Shown in pieces: positions 18,913 to 27,412 of a stretch of DNA of 64,000 nt (positions are counted from its first letter, which is position 1; the number at the start of each line of letters is the position of its first letter). The notes below the pieces were generated by a model. That model ran no database searches. It worked only from the letters and a program-made list of their open reading frames with translations, and was not told where the DNA came from. The DNA is taken from assembly GCA_910574835.1 (NCBI GenBank), contig CAJTDE010000024.1, positions 1 to 64,000 of the forward strand. Reading direction: 5' to 3'. This DNA is from Clostridia bacterium. GTDB lineage: Bacteria; Bacillota; Clostridia; Lachnospirales; Lachnospiraceae. Both the position numbers and the translations under genes were made by a program.

Positions 18913-20202
18913 TTATGCATATACACGCAGAATCGTGGAAATTTCTTTAATCATAGACATCTCTCCAAGTACCAAAAGAGAATCTTTAAAGTGACGTTCC
19001 AGTACTTGTTCCGTAATCACCGCAAGCTCAGCAAGCTCCCCATGCTTGTTTTTCTGAATCACCTGGGCGATACTTACATTGTTGTTACCGAACACAGAAG
19101 CAATCCCGGCCAGAACTCCGGGGCGATCCTCCACCTGCAGGCGCAGAAAATACCGATGACTTGTCTCGTCCGCAGGCTTCACCCGAAGGCTTTTATAGCA
19201 GGTGCATCCAAGTCTTCCGGTGCTGCCTGCCCGAATATTCCGAACAACCTCAAATACGTCTCCGGCTACTGCGCTGGCCGTAGGAAATCTGCCGGCGCCG
19301 CGTCCCAGAAACATAGCGTCATCCACAGCGTCCCCATGAATAAAAACGGCGTTAAAAGCATCCTGAACGGAAGCCAGCGGATGGTCTCCGGGAATCAGCA
19401 TCGGATATACGCCGGCCTCAATGCCGGACTCCCCATTCCTTGCCACGCCCAGCAGCTTAATCACCATATTCAGCTCATCCGCATAGGCAATGTCCGCTGC
19501 CGTGATCTTTGTAATTCCCTCCGTAAATACATCCGCAAAGGTAACGCGGGAATTAAAAGCAATGGACGCCATAATTGCAACCTTGCGGCCCGCATCGTAC
19601 CCTTCTACATCCGCCGTGGGATCGGACTCCGCATATCCAAGCTCCGTCGCAAGAGCCAGAGCTTCGGAAAATTCCATTCTGTCCTGAGTCATCCGGGTCA
19701 GAATGTAATTGGTAGTTCCGTTTACAATCCCCATAACCTCCGTTATATAATTAGCTGCCAGGCACTGCTTCAGGGGACGGATAATCGGAATCCCTCCCGC
19801 CACCGCCGCCTCAAACATCAAATCACACCCATGCTCCTGTGCCGTGTCCAAAAGCTCCCTTCCATAGTCCGCAAGGAGATCCTTATTGGCCATCACTACA
19901 TGCTTTCCCGCCTGCAAAGCCTCCAGAATATAAGTCCTTGCCGGCTCAATGCCGCCCATCAGTTCAATGACAATCTGAATCTTTGAGTCCTCCAGAATCT
20001 CCTTCCAGTCCTCCGTAAAGCAGGCGGCCTCCATGCCCGGACGCTGCTTTTTCTTATCACGAACCAGTATCTTTGTAATCTCCACAAAGGCCCCGAGCTT
20101 TCTGGGCATCTCTTCTCTCTGGCGCTCCAGGATCTCATAAACGCCTCCGCCCACTGTGCCTGCACCTAAAAGTGCGGCTTTTATTACCGGAATCTCTCCC
20201 AT
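18913..20202 (-). CDS. hom: Homoserine dehydrogenase with ACT domain
   Basis: A 429-residue enzyme that reduces aspartate semialdehyde to homoserine for threonine and methionine synthesis. It has an N-terminal NAD(P) site (LLGAGTVGGGVYEIL), the catalytic core with GIVNGTTNYILT and the homoserine-binding region, and a C-terminal ACT domain (about 350-429, with DRPGVLAGIASVFG), which normally binds threonine for feedback control. The start at 20202 is chosen because AGGAG lies 7 bases upstream; the ATG at 20208 is too close. The motif GGAACTTGAATAGGAG precedes it. No thrB or thrC is adjacent. Confidence 0.95.
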   Translation of the reverse strand: MGEIPVIKAALLGAGTVGGGVYEILERQREEMPRKLGAFVEITKILVRDKKKQRPGMEAACFTEDWKEILEDSKIQIVIELMGGIEPARTYILEALQAGKHVVMANKDLLADYGRELLDTAQEHGCDLMFEAAVAGGIPIIRPLKQCLAANYITEVMGIVNGTTNYILTRMTQDRMEFSEALALATELGYAESDPTADVEGYDAGRKVAIMASIAFNSRVTFADVFTEGITKITAADIAYADELNMVIKLLGVARNGESGIEAGVYPMLIPGDHPLASVQDAFNAVFIHGDAVDDAMFLGRGAGRFPTASAVAGDVFEVVRNIRAGSTGRLGCTCYKSLRVKPADETSHRYFLRLQVEDRPGVLAGIASVFGNNNVSIAQVIQKNKHGELAELAVITEQVLERHFKDSLLVLGEMSMIKEISTILRVYA

Positions 20203-20390
20203 TCTCATTCTCCTATTCAAGTTCCGCCAAAATAACCTTTTTCGGATATTTTCCGCAATTCTCCGCGATGCGATTCACAATACAAAAATTGTAACCACAA
20301 TTATAAGTGTACTATGATTTCGGAGACATGTCAAAACAACTTTTCTTAACTTTATATACAATTTTAAAAATTTTATAGATATTCCGGCCC

Positions 20391-20418
20391 TTGCTTGGCA
20401 GCAGCTTCTTACTATAAG
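20391..20418 (+). promoter_or_regulatory. Possible promoter of the GH25 lysozyme gene
   Basis: TTGCTT and TATAAG are 16 bases apart in the 300-base gap between hom and the lysozyme gene. On the other strand TTGACA (20334-20329) with a weak TACACT 17 bases on could serve hom. A small hairpin CCTGT/ACAGG lies at 20471-20489 just before the ribosome binding site. Confidence 0.4.
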
Positions 20419-20507
20419 CTCTGACCCCGATTCACCAATACAACCTCTCTTGCATAAAATCATAAAAAATCCTGTATGGAAACCACAGGTAACGAAAGGA
20501 ATTGTTT

Positions 20508-21365
20508 ATGAGTGTAAAATTAATGGATGTCTCCCAGATACAGGGAAAGCCTCACTGGGATGAGATAAAGACAGCCGGCTACGCCGGCGCGGTTCTGCGT
20601 ATCCGAAACAGTAAAGGCGTAGACGCCAGCTGGGAATACAATTACAAAAGCTGCGGAGAACAAAAACTGGCCCGGGGCGCCTATCGCTACAGTTACGCAC
20701 TGACTGCCGCACAAGCCAAAGCAGAGGCCCAGGAGGTTCTGCGGACCCTGGACGGCCGTAAAATAGAGCTTGGCGTATGGCTTGATCTGGAATGGAATAA
20801 ACAGCGGGAGCTTGGAAGCCGCAAGGTAAAGCAGATTGCCAACGCCTGGATGAAGGTCATTCGCAGCGCCGGCTACGAGTGCAATGTCTACTGCAGCCTG
20901 GACTGGTTCCGCAATGTCTGCGGCGGTCTGGATGCCCAATACTGGATTGCCCGGTATCCGCAGCATGACACCGGTGTGCTTGTGGAGAGCCTGAAACCCA
21001 ATATAGGGGAAGCCGCATGGCAGTACACCAGCAAGGGGCGTGTGCCGGGCATCAGCGGAGACGTGGATCTGGATGAGTGGTACGCTCTTATTCCAACCAT
21101 TCCTCCTGCCGAAAACCCGCGGAATCCCTACAAGGACTCCGGCAGACTATTAAAATACAATCCATTGACTGTCGGTATTCCCAGAGACGATGTTCGCTGG
21201 CTCCAGTGGGAGCTTCGGGAATCCGGCTACCAGATCCAGGTCGACGGCAAATTTGGTCCCAAGACGGAACTGGCTCTGCGCGGCTTCCAGGCCTCCCACG
21301 GCTTGACAGTTGACGGCAAATGCGGAGCCAAAACAAGGGCGGCCCTCATTGCGGCCGGTTCGTAA
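20508..21365 (+). CDS. GH25 lysozyme with C-terminal peptidoglycan-binding domain
   Basis: A 285-residue cell-wall hydrolase. The GH25 domain (about 1-185) shows the family's acidic residues in LMDVSQ and WLDLEW, and the closing strand WQYTSKGRVPGISG followed by DVDLDEWY. A linker leads to a PG_binding_1 domain (about 215-283) with VDGKFGPKTELALRGFQ and LTVDGKCGAKTRAAL. There is no signal peptide, so release needs lysis, a holin or a non-classical route. No phage genes lie nearby. The ATG at 20508 has AGGAA 7 bases upstream. Confidence 0.9.
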   Translation: MSVKLMDVSQIQGKPHWDEIKTAGYAGAVLRIRNSKGVDASWEYNYKSCGEQKLARGAYRYSYALTAAQAKAEAQEVLRTLDGRKIELGVWLDLEWNKQRELGSRKVKQIANAWMKVIRSAGYECNVYCSLDWFRNVCGGLDAQYWIARYPQHDTGVLVESLKPNIGEAAWQYTSKGRVPGISGDVDLDEWYALIPTIPPAENPRNPYKDSGRLLKYNPLTVGIPRDDVRWLQWELRESGYQIQVDGKFGPKTELALRGFQASHGLTVDGKCGAKTRAALIAAGS

Positions 21366-21422
21366 CAGCACAAGCCAATTATTTATCCATGAAATCACAC
21401 CGGACTTTAAGGCAAAAACCTG

Positions 21423-21944
21423 TCAGGCATGATCCTTAAGCCACCGCATACGCTCCCGGTAATCCGGCAGAATCTCCTCCACAATCCGGTAAAATGCCTT
21501 GGAATGATTCATCTCCCGCCGGTGGGCCAGCTCATGCACCACCACATAATCCTGGACCTCCTCGGGGCAGAGCATCAGCTTCCAGTTGTAATTCAGATTC
21601 CCCTTTGCGCTGCAGCTTCCCCACCTGGTCTTCTGCCCCCGAATGGAGATCCGGCCGTAAGTCACACCCATCAGCTTTGCAAAATAGGCTGTCTTTTCCG
21701 TCAGAACCCTCCGGGCCTGCTCCCGGTAAGCGTACTCTTCCTCCGGGGCAGGAAGCGGCAATGCACTTTTGTGCTCTTTCTGCTCCGTAAGCTTCCTTTG
21801 CAGCCAGTCCTCATGCTGCCGTACAAATGTCTCAATCCGGCCCGCCGGATACCGAAGAGGCGCCCGCACCACTACCCTTCCTTCTCTGGTCACCTGCAAT
21901 GCCAGGGTCCGGCGCCTGCTGCGAATTATCTCATAAGAAATCAT
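21423..21944 (-). CDS. YgjP/M48-like zinc metallopeptidase
   Basis: A 173-residue protein of the YgjP-like (DUF45) family. The zinc motif is HELAHRREMNHSKAFY, with HExxH plus a downstream histidine, preceded by TRWGSCSAKGNLNYNWKL, which is diagnostic for the family. Its start overlaps the end of the TIGR03915 gene by four bases (ATGA type), so it is the last gene of the radical SAM operon and is translationally coupled. Its proteolytic target is unknown; the operon suggests a link with DNA repair. Confidence 0.88.
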   Translation of the reverse strand: MISYEIIRSRRRTLALQVTREGRVVVRAPLRYPAGRIETFVRQHEDWLQRKLTEQKEHKSALPLPAPEEEYAYREQARRVLTEKTAYFAKLMGVTYGRISIRGQKTRWGSCSAKGNLNYNWKLMLCPEEVQDYVVVHELAHRREMNHSKAFYRIVEEILPDYRERMRWLKDHA

Positions 21945-22717
21945 ATGCTTTGATCCTTCCTAAATTCCGTCATACAGCCCCGGAAGCGCAGAGGCAGAAG
22001 CCCCTGCTGGCACCTGGGATTCCTGCGCTCCTCAATGGCAATGCTTTTGCAAAAGCTCTTCCACAGCTCCTGAAATTCCTTCTCTCTCTCGGAGCGATGC
22101 CCCAGATAGTCCGTGTTCAATTCCTCAGCATCTGCCAGTACCCACAAAGAATCCTTAGGATGCACCGCCATAACGCCGCGCCGCTTGTCGTGAATCACCC
22201 AGTTTTCCTGCTGAAAGCGATCCGCAAAATGAGGAGCAAGAAGAGGCAGAACCGCATAGGCAGGCTCAATGACGCTGTAAAGCACGCCGTTTTCCAACTC
22301 TTCAAAGCGCACAAAGCCCATATAGCGGTGCGCCTCATGCCATGCCTTGATCCGCAGGCGCATAACCAGAGAGACATCCCGGTTCTGTAAGCAGTTCACC
22401 ACCTGGCGGCCGTCCTTCATATGAAGGCCCAGCACGACCATACGGTAGATGGCGTCTGCCCGGCCGCCGTCCGTACAGGCCGCCGCATAACAAACTGCTT
22501 CGAAGGCTTCTTCTCCGAGCCGATCCCGGATAGTGCGCAGCACCTTCTCCGCCTTAACCGCATCCGTCTTCACCTGGCGGTAGTCACAGAACAGCTCCAG
22601 CGTGTCCTGTGCATCTGTTTTCAATTTTACCTGATTGTGTCCCAAACGGCTGTCCCAGGCGTCATAAATTCCTGTCAAAATCCCGTCCAGACTGTCTTCA
22701 CACCAAAATATTGTCAT
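21941..22717 (-). CDS. TIGR03915 family putative DNA repair partner protein
   Basis: A 258-residue protein matching the TIGR03915/DUF4130 type, known to occur beside TIGR03916 radical SAM proteins. The N-terminal part (FWCEDSLDGILTGIYDAW) and the central YMGFVRFEEL and IHDKRRGVMAVH stretches are typical. The C-terminal region ends with RNPRCQQGLLPLRFRGCMTEF, containing two cysteines. In better-studied genomes the family is annotated as DNA-metabolism related without a proven reaction. It lies between the radical SAM gene (75 bases upstream) and the M48 gene. Confidence 0.88.
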   Translation of the reverse strand: MTIFWCEDSLDGILTGIYDAWDSRLGHNQVKLKTDAQDTLELFCDYRQVKTDAVKAEKVLRTIRDRLGEEAFEAVCYAAACTDGGRADAIYRMVVLGLHMKDGRQVVNCLQNRDVSLVMRLRIKAWHEAHRYMGFVRFEELENGVLYSVIEPAYAVLPLLAPHFADRFQQENWVIHDKRRGVMAVHPKDSLWVLADAEELNTDYLGHRSEREKEFQELWKSFCKSIAIEERRNPRCQQGLLPLRFRGCMTEFRKDQSI

Positions 22718-22792
22718 AACGTTTTACCATTACCACAGCTTCCGAATATTCACCTTGTCCCGAAAGACACACGCAGTTACATCTGTCTGCCT

Positions 22793-24112
22793 TTACGCTC
22801 CGGGCGGCATGGAAAAATTCTGATCGTCAAAAAGAGATAATTGTCTATACGTAACCTGACCATCCATCCCAAAGGGCAGCCGTTCCTTCACATTCAGCAG
22901 ATTCCGCGTAATATAATCCTCCTCAATGCGAATGGGATACATGGTCCGTCCCCGGCAGGTAATAAAGTAGAGGGCGCGCTTCAGCACCACACCCATTCTC
23001 TTTAAATCAGGAAAATCCACATTCCCCAACCTTCTGGCCTTCACAATCCGCTGGGCCGAGCGCACTCCTATCCCCGGAACCCGGAGCAGCGTCATATAAT
23101 CCGCCCGGTTAATCTCCACCGGAAACTGCTCCAGATGACGCAGGGCCCAGTCACACTTGGGATCCAAAAGCACGTTAAAGTTCGGCTTATCCTCGGTAAG
23201 CAGCTCCGACGCCCGAAATCCGTAGTAGCGCAGCAGCCAGTCCGCCTGATACAAGCGATGCTCCCGCAAAAGCGGAGGACCGCCAGGAAGGGCAGGAAGC
23301 ATACTGTCCTCATTGACGCGCACAAAGGCGGAGTAAAACACCCGTTTCAGCGCAAACTTCTGATAGAGGGATTCCGCTACGGATACTATCTGATAGTCAT
23401 TCTCCGGCGTAGCCCCGATAATCATCTGGGTGGACTGGCCCGCCGGCACAAACCGGGGCGCGCTGCGGTAAAGAGCCAGCTCATTCCGGTTCTCCTCCAT
23501 GCGGTTCTGAACCTGGCGCATGGGCGTCAGAATCCATGTCCGGGACTTGCTAGGCGCAAGCTTTCGCAGCCCTTCCGCCGTGGGAAGCTCCAGATTGACG
23601 CTCATACGATCTGCCAGATAGCCCGTAGCCTCAATCAGCCTTGGATCAGCCCCCGGTATGGCCTTCACGTGAATATAGCCGCCAAAGCCATATTCGTGGC
23701 GCAGCTTATATAAGGTCTGATAGAGAAGTTCCATCGTATAGCTTGGGCTTTTTAAAATCCCTGAGCTTAAGAACAACCCCTCTATATAATTCCGCCTGTA
23801 AAATCCCATCGTCAGATCACAGACCTCCTGGGGCGTAAATGCCGCTCTGGGGACGTCATTGGAAGCCCGGTTGAGACAGTAGCGGCAGTTGTAGATACAT
23901 TCGTTGGTAAATAAGATCTTCAATAAAGAAATACAGCGTCCATCCGCAGAAAAGCTGTGGCAGATTCCCGCATCCACACAATTTCCCACGCCCTTCCCTG
24001 TGTTGCTGCGCTCCGTTCCGCTGGAAGTACAGGCCACATCGTACTTGGCCGCATCCGATAAAATATTCAGTTTTTCCATCAGCGAAAGATTCTCCGGTAC
24101 ACGAACCTGCAT
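22793..24112 (-). CDS. TIGR03916 family radical SAM protein, putative DNA modification/repair
   Basis: A 439-residue radical SAM enzyme. The 4Fe-4S cluster ligands are C72, C76 and C79 in ECIYNCRYC. Additional cysteines at about 28, 45, 51 and 60 precede the domain. A helix-hairpin-helix motif (LLRVPGIGVRSAQRIVKARR) near residue 335-355 fits DNA binding. The family is annotated as putative DNA repair or modification; the reaction is unknown. The ATG at 24112 is preferred (GGAG 8 bases upstream) over the GTG at 24121, which overlaps the ribosome binding site. The promoter carries a double LexA-like box, which fits SOS control. Confidence 0.9.
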   Translation of the reverse strand: MQVRVPENLSLMEKLNILSDAAKYDVACTSSGTERSNTGKGVGNCVDAGICHSFSADGRCISLLKILFTNECIYNCRYCLNRASNDVPRAAFTPQEVCDLTMGFYRRNYIEGLFLSSGILKSPSYTMELLYQTLYKLRHEYGFGGYIHVKAIPGADPRLIEATGYLADRMSVNLELPTAEGLRKLAPSKSRTWILTPMRQVQNRMEENRNELALYRSAPRFVPAGQSTQMIIGATPENDYQIVSVAESLYQKFALKRVFYSAFVRVNEDSMLPALPGGPPLLREHRLYQADWLLRYYGFRASELLTEDKPNFNVLLDPKCDWALRHLEQFPVEINRADYMTLLRVPGIGVRSAQRIVKARRLGNVDFPDLKRMGVVLKRALYFITCRGRTMYPIRIEEDYITRNLLNVKERLPFGMDGQVTYRQLSLFDDQNFSMPPGA

Positions 24113-24131
24113 TTCCTGCACTCCCTTAAAA

Positions 24132-24159
24132 CAAACATTTGTTCTCGAACGTTTGTTTT
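24132..24159. promoter_or_regulatory. Double LexA/SOS-like operator
   Basis: Two adjacent 14-base boxes: CAAACATTTGTTCT (24132-24145) and CGAACGTTTGTTTT (24146-24159). Both follow the Gram-positive LexA pattern CGAAC-N4-GTTCG with one or two departures. Together they form a nested palindrome, with AAAACAAAC/GTTTGTTTT outside and GTTC-TC-GAAC in the centre. The site starts 20 bases from the ATG of the radical SAM gene, where it would block transcription. Confidence 0.7.
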
Positions 24160-24231
24160 ATTCTACCACAAAAAGAGGAAAGTTACAAGTACCTAAATAA
24201 AAAAATTAAATGGAAAAAACTTCCGTTCTAA

Positions 24232-25032
24232 TCAATGGGAAACAATTCGTACGGCCACATTATCCACCGCATTTGTAAGATATGAAAATACTTCCATGGA
24301 ATTTTCACAATATGACTCCGTAAATTTTTTCAAAGCTTCCCGCAGCTCACCTTTTACCTCCTCAAGCTCCATTTCCTCAAGACGATGCTTCATAAGCATA
24401 TCATCTTCCTCCAAAAGTCCTTCCGCTCCTAGAGGCTTCCGAATTAGAATATACCGCGCCATAACGGAAAGTACACATTCGCAGAGATTATCAACCATAT
24501 CCGCTTTTTCCGCATAATGCGGGTGCAGCAGCCTTTCTATATAACCTTCGGGAAATGCCTGCAAAAAGCTTTGCTCCAGCACGACACAGACGATAAATTC
24601 ATAAACTCTGTCAATCCCCGTGTAAGGCGACAAATCCCGCAAAACCGGATAATCAAGGGTCAAAATGGTATTCTGCGGCTCAAATTCCATATCATACCAT
24701 TGGAAAAACTCCGGCAGGCCCTTAAGAACGGTATCTTCCAGATAAGGATTCCCGTAGGCGGAAAATTCTGGCAGAAGCCCATGATGCAGCTCCAAAGCCT
24801 TTTTTACCTTTCTCTCTACGGCCGCTTTTCCTGCTTCATATATCAGCCTGGCCGACGTCCCCTGTGCCGCCACCGCTTCGGCGGACTCAAGCTCCGCCTC
24901 CCGCATACAGTACAGCACAGCTTCCATAAGCTGCTCCGCCTTCTCATAGGAAACCGACGTGCTATCCATTCCCGTATATCTCTCAGCCAGCCGCCCCACA
25001 ATAGGAAGCAGCTCTTCCATCTCATAATTCAT
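24232..25032 (-). CDS. DUF6179-like protein, unknown function
   Basis: A 266-residue mostly helical acidic protein without signal or membrane segments. It appears to belong to DUF6179, based on the NTILTLDYPVL and TGIDRVYEFI stretches and on its neighbour; this is from memory of the family and is moderately sure. The ATG at 25032 is preferred because GGGGG lies 7 bases upstream; the ATG at 25038 is too close. It lies about 100 bases downstream of a DUF6323-like gene on the same strand, so they probably act together. No catalytic motif is visible. Confidence 0.6.
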   Translation of the reverse strand: MNYEMEELLPIVGRLAERYTGMDSTSVSYEKAEQLMEAVLYCMREAELESAEAVAAQGTSARLIYEAGKAAVERKVKKALELHHGLLPEFSAYGNPYLEDTVLKGLPEFFQWYDMEFEPQNTILTLDYPVLRDLSPYTGIDRVYEFIVCVVLEQSFLQAFPEGYIERLLHPHYAEKADMVDNLCECVLSVMARYILIRKPLGAEGLLEEDDMLMKHRLEEMELEEVKGELREALKKFTESYCENSMEVFSYLTNAVDNVAVRIVSH

Positions 25033-25040
25033 CAACATAC

Positions 25041-25136
25041 CCCCTATTCAAATCGCTGCGCAGCGGCGCGAAAGTGTAAAGCCGCAAATCCCTGTGCCTG
25101 CAAACGAATTTACGCATTGCAGGGAATCTTATCCTA
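25041..25136 (-). repeat. Variant of the TCGCTGCGC hairpin repeat
   Basis: TCGCTGCGC (25053-25061) and GTGTAAAG mark a divergent copy of the family seen at 30087-30332. An inner stem CCTGCAA (25097-25103) / TTGCAGG (25117-25123) follows. As in the other copies, its end abuts the ribosome binding site of the next minus-strand gene, here AATAGGGGG. Confidence 0.55.
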
Positions 25137-25664
25137 TCAAAACAAGTCATACAAAGCCTCCAGATAAAGCTCCCGATCCCACCTCTTTACCTCATCAAAC
25201 GCGCCATATTCCCCATACCCTTCCGAAGCCTGGTATCCCCGGTATCCCGCCCGGACAGCCTCGGCAAATATCCGCAGACAGGTTCCTTCCAGATACCCCA
25301 GATCTCCGAAGCACACCTCCTCAAACTGCTCCTTCATAAAATGCAGCAATTCCTCGTCGGAAATCTCATCATGCATTTCATTTTTATAAAGATAAAAAAT
25401 CTCCTGCAGCCGAATCAGCGTGTCCACATAATTATTTTGGTCAATAAAATCGGAATCGCAAAACTCCTCAATCACCCTGGGCAGAATACCAGGCCCAAAC
25501 TCCACCCGCCGCTCCGCCCGCAGGGTCTGAATCCGCTCCGACACAAGAAGCTCCGCCTCCTGCTCCGTCAGCGCAAGCCCATACCTGGCGCTCATCTCAT
25601 TGGTTTCCATCACCTTCGCCAGTTGATTTTTCTGCTGTAATAAAATCATCCAATCCTTTTCCAA
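25137..25664 (-). CDS. DUF6323-like protein, unknown function
   Basis: A 175-residue acidic helical protein, probably DUF6323, typically encoded next to DUF6179. A TTG at 25664 has GGGGG 7 bases upstream and gives 175 residues. An ATG at 25649 preceded by AAAGGA is a good alternative and gives 170 residues. No signal peptide, membrane segment or catalytic motif is visible. The pair is first in its transcript. Some DUF6179 and DUF6323 annotations occur in spore-forming Clostridia, but function is unknown. Confidence 0.6.
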   Translation of the reverse strand: MEKDWMILLQQKNQLAKVMETNEMSARYGLALTEQEAELLVSERIQTLRAERRVEFGPGILPRVIEEFCDSDFIDQNNYVDTLIRLQEIFYLYKNEMHDEISDEELLHFMKEQFEEVCFGDLGYLEGTCLRIFAEAVRAGYRGYQASEGYGEYGAFDEVKRWDRELYLEALYDLF

Positions 25665-25876
25665 CCAATCGCCCCCTTGTTCTTCTCTACAATATTTCGG
25701 TTATTTTCCTTAATGTGCAGCAAGGAAAACTAATTGCAGTTCACAAAGTAAACGGTTATAAAAACGAAAACGGACCGTCTGCCAGGTGAACGGTAACGAG
25801 AAAATAACTGTCCGCATATCACGGAGCGAACAGTAATAAAGCTGATTATAACACCGCCCTCTTCACCATACCAGTC

Positions 25877-25905
25877 TTGAATTTTTCCGATTTTTATGCT
25901 ATAAT
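25877..25905 (+). promoter_or_regulatory. Strong orphan promoter
   Basis: TTGAAT, a 17-base spacer ending in TGC, and TATAAT (25900-25905). No plus-strand gene follows; the transcript would start near 25912 and enter a hairpin at once. Confidence 0.5.
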
Positions 25906-25913
25906 ATATATAG

Positions 25914-25951
25914 AAAAAAGGGGGCCGGATTCTTCATCCGCTCCCTTTTTT
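25914..25951. terminator. Terminator hairpin after the uracil permease gene
   Basis: A-run plus GGGGGC pairs with the CTCCC plus T-run; the inner stem is CGGAT/ATCCG with loop TCTTC, with one bulged C. On the minus strand it is followed by TTTTTT and lies 80 bases beyond the permease stop. On the plus strand it also has the form of a terminator directly behind a promoter. Confidence 0.7.
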
Positions 25952-26030
25952 ACAGCATTATTTATTGATATTCCTGCTTCTTTCCGCTTATGCCGGCAAA
26001 GCAAAATCCGCCCTGTCATGCAAAAGCACA

Positions 26031-27299
26031 TTATTCCTCTATCACATCATCCTTCCCCACCGGAAGAATGGCCGCCAAAATCATTCCTACCACAGCTGCC
26101 AGAGCCAGACCGGAGATTGTTACGGTCCCCGCAACCGGAATGCTGTCACAGCCGATTCCCAGAACAAAGATCAGCGCCGCAATCATCAGATTCCGGCTAT
26201 TGCCGAAATTCAGCCGGGAATTAATCAGGATACGCACGCCCACGGAAGAAATCATACCATAAAGCACAATACTGATTCCCCCGGTCACAGGACCCGGAAT
26301 ACTGGTAATAATTCCCCCAACCTTCCCAAACAGCCCCAGTACAATCGCAAACACCGCCGCAATCCGAATCACAGCCGGATCGTAATTCTTCGTCACCGCC
26401 AGCACACCCGTATTCTCTCCATAAGTGGTATTGGCCGGGCCGCCAAGCAGTCCTGCCACCGCCGTTGCAATACCGTCGCCCAGAATCGTCCGGTGAATAC
26501 CGGGGTCAATCATAAAATTCTTTCCCACCACCGCGCTGTTGGTCGTAATATCCCCCACATGCTCAATCAGCGTAACAAGAGCAATGGGCGCAATGGCCAG
26601 GATCGCATCCGCCTGAAAGGTCGGCATACAGAGCACCTGATCCATAATATTCCGATCCAGAAACGAAAGGGCGTGAGCCTCCTTCATGGGTGTCATATCA
26701 ATAAAGCCCATCGGGATACAAACCAAATATCCCACAATAATCGCAAAAAGAATCGGCATCAGATTGTAAATCCCTTTCGCAAACACAGAAATACAAATCA
26801 CCGTAGCCAGAACCGCAAGGGTCACAAAAACCGCCTTCATACTGAACTCTCCATTCCAGTAAAAAGCGGAATTAATTGCCGAACCGGAAAGCCGCAGTCC
26901 AATCACAATAATAATGGGTCCTGTCACAATCGGCGGAAGAAGCTTATTCACTTTCTCGTACCCAACCAGCTTAATCAAAGCCGCAAACACCGCATACACC
27001 AGACCGGCTACAATCAAAGCGCCTTTCACTGACGCCAGTTTTTCCAGATAATCGCCGTCCCCCATGCGGGAATCTCCCAAAATTGCACAGACTCCTCCGA
27101 TAAAAGCAAAACTGGAGCCTAAAAAAACAGGTACTTTCCTCTTTGTAATCCAATGGAATAAAAGAGTTCCAAGACCTGCGCAAAAAAGTGTGATCGAAGT
27201 ATTCAGCCCTGTCAATGCCGGCACAAGCACCGTCGCCCCAAACATCGCCAGAACATGCTGAATCCCAAGTATCAGTTTCTGAGCCGCCGTTTTCTCCAT
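26031..27299 (-). CDS. Uracil permease (NCS2 nucleobase:cation symporter)
   Basis: A 422-residue membrane transporter of the UraA/PyrP group, importing uracil with protons. About 12-14 membrane segments are visible. Features include the N-terminal GIQHVLAMFGATVLVP motif typical of NCS2, the TLIEHVGD segment with the substrate-binding glutamate, and GGPANTTYGENTG. These favour uracil over xanthine. The ATG at 27299 is chosen for GGAGG 8 bases upstream. It is monocistronic, with promoter and terminator; the short leader has no pyrimidine attenuator. Confidence 0.9.
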   Translation of the reverse strand: MEKTAAQKLILGIQHVLAMFGATVLVPALTGLNTSITLFCAGLGTLLFHWITKRKVPVFLGSSFAFIGGVCAILGDSRMGDGDYLEKLASVKGALIVAGLVYAVFAALIKLVGYEKVNKLLPPIVTGPIIIVIGLRLSGSAINSAFYWNGEFSMKAVFVTLAVLATVICISVFAKGIYNLMPILFAIIVGYLVCIPMGFIDMTPMKEAHALSFLDRNIMDQVLCMPTFQADAILAIAPIALVTLIEHVGDITTNSAVVGKNFMIDPGIHRTILGDGIATAVAGLLGGPANTTYGENTGVLAVTKNYDPAVIRIAAVFAIVLGLFGKVGGIITSIPGPVTGGISIVLYGMISSVGVRILINSRLNFGNSRNLMIAALIFVLGIGCDSIPVAGTVTISGLALAAVVGMILAAILPVGKDDVIEE

Positions 27300-27330
27300 A
27301 ACACAATCCTCCATCCTGCGTTTCTTTCTT

Positions 27331-27359
27331 ACTATACAATACTCTTTTCCATTTATCAA
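27331..27359 (-). promoter_or_regulatory. Promoter of the uracil permease gene
   Basis: On the minus strand TTGATA, a 17-base spacer and TATAGT. It begins directly after the terminator of the preceding lipoprotein gene. Confidence 0.6.
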
Positions 27360-27360
27360 C

Positions 27361-27390
27361 AAAAATCGGGAGAAATTTCTCCCGATTTTT
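27361..27390 (-). terminator. Terminator of the lipoprotein gene, 30-base perfect palindrome
   Basis: Fifteen bases (AAAAATCGGGAGAAA) followed at once by their exact complement. On the minus strand it ends in TTTTTG. It lies about 20 bases after the lipoprotein stop. Confidence 0.9.
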
Positions 27391-27412
27391 ACCAGAATAT
27401 GTATTTACTATT

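Larger units (their letters stand above)
25665..26030. other. Intergenic region with promoter and hairpin
   Basis: About 365 bases. It holds a strong plus-strand promoter (25877-25905) and a hairpin (25914-25951), described separately. The first 200 bases, upstream of the DUF6323 gene, contain repeated CGGT/ACGG-like words but no supported feature. Confidence 0.5.

Noticed and set aside
20508-21365. Prophage endolysin
   Set aside because: The lysozyme is single, with no holin, tail or integrase gene nearby, so prophage origin is not supported.
25965-27032. 355-codon plus-strand frame over the uracil permease gene
   Set aside because: Antisense shadow; its very basic His/Asn-rich composition is an artefact of reading membrane-protein codons backwards.
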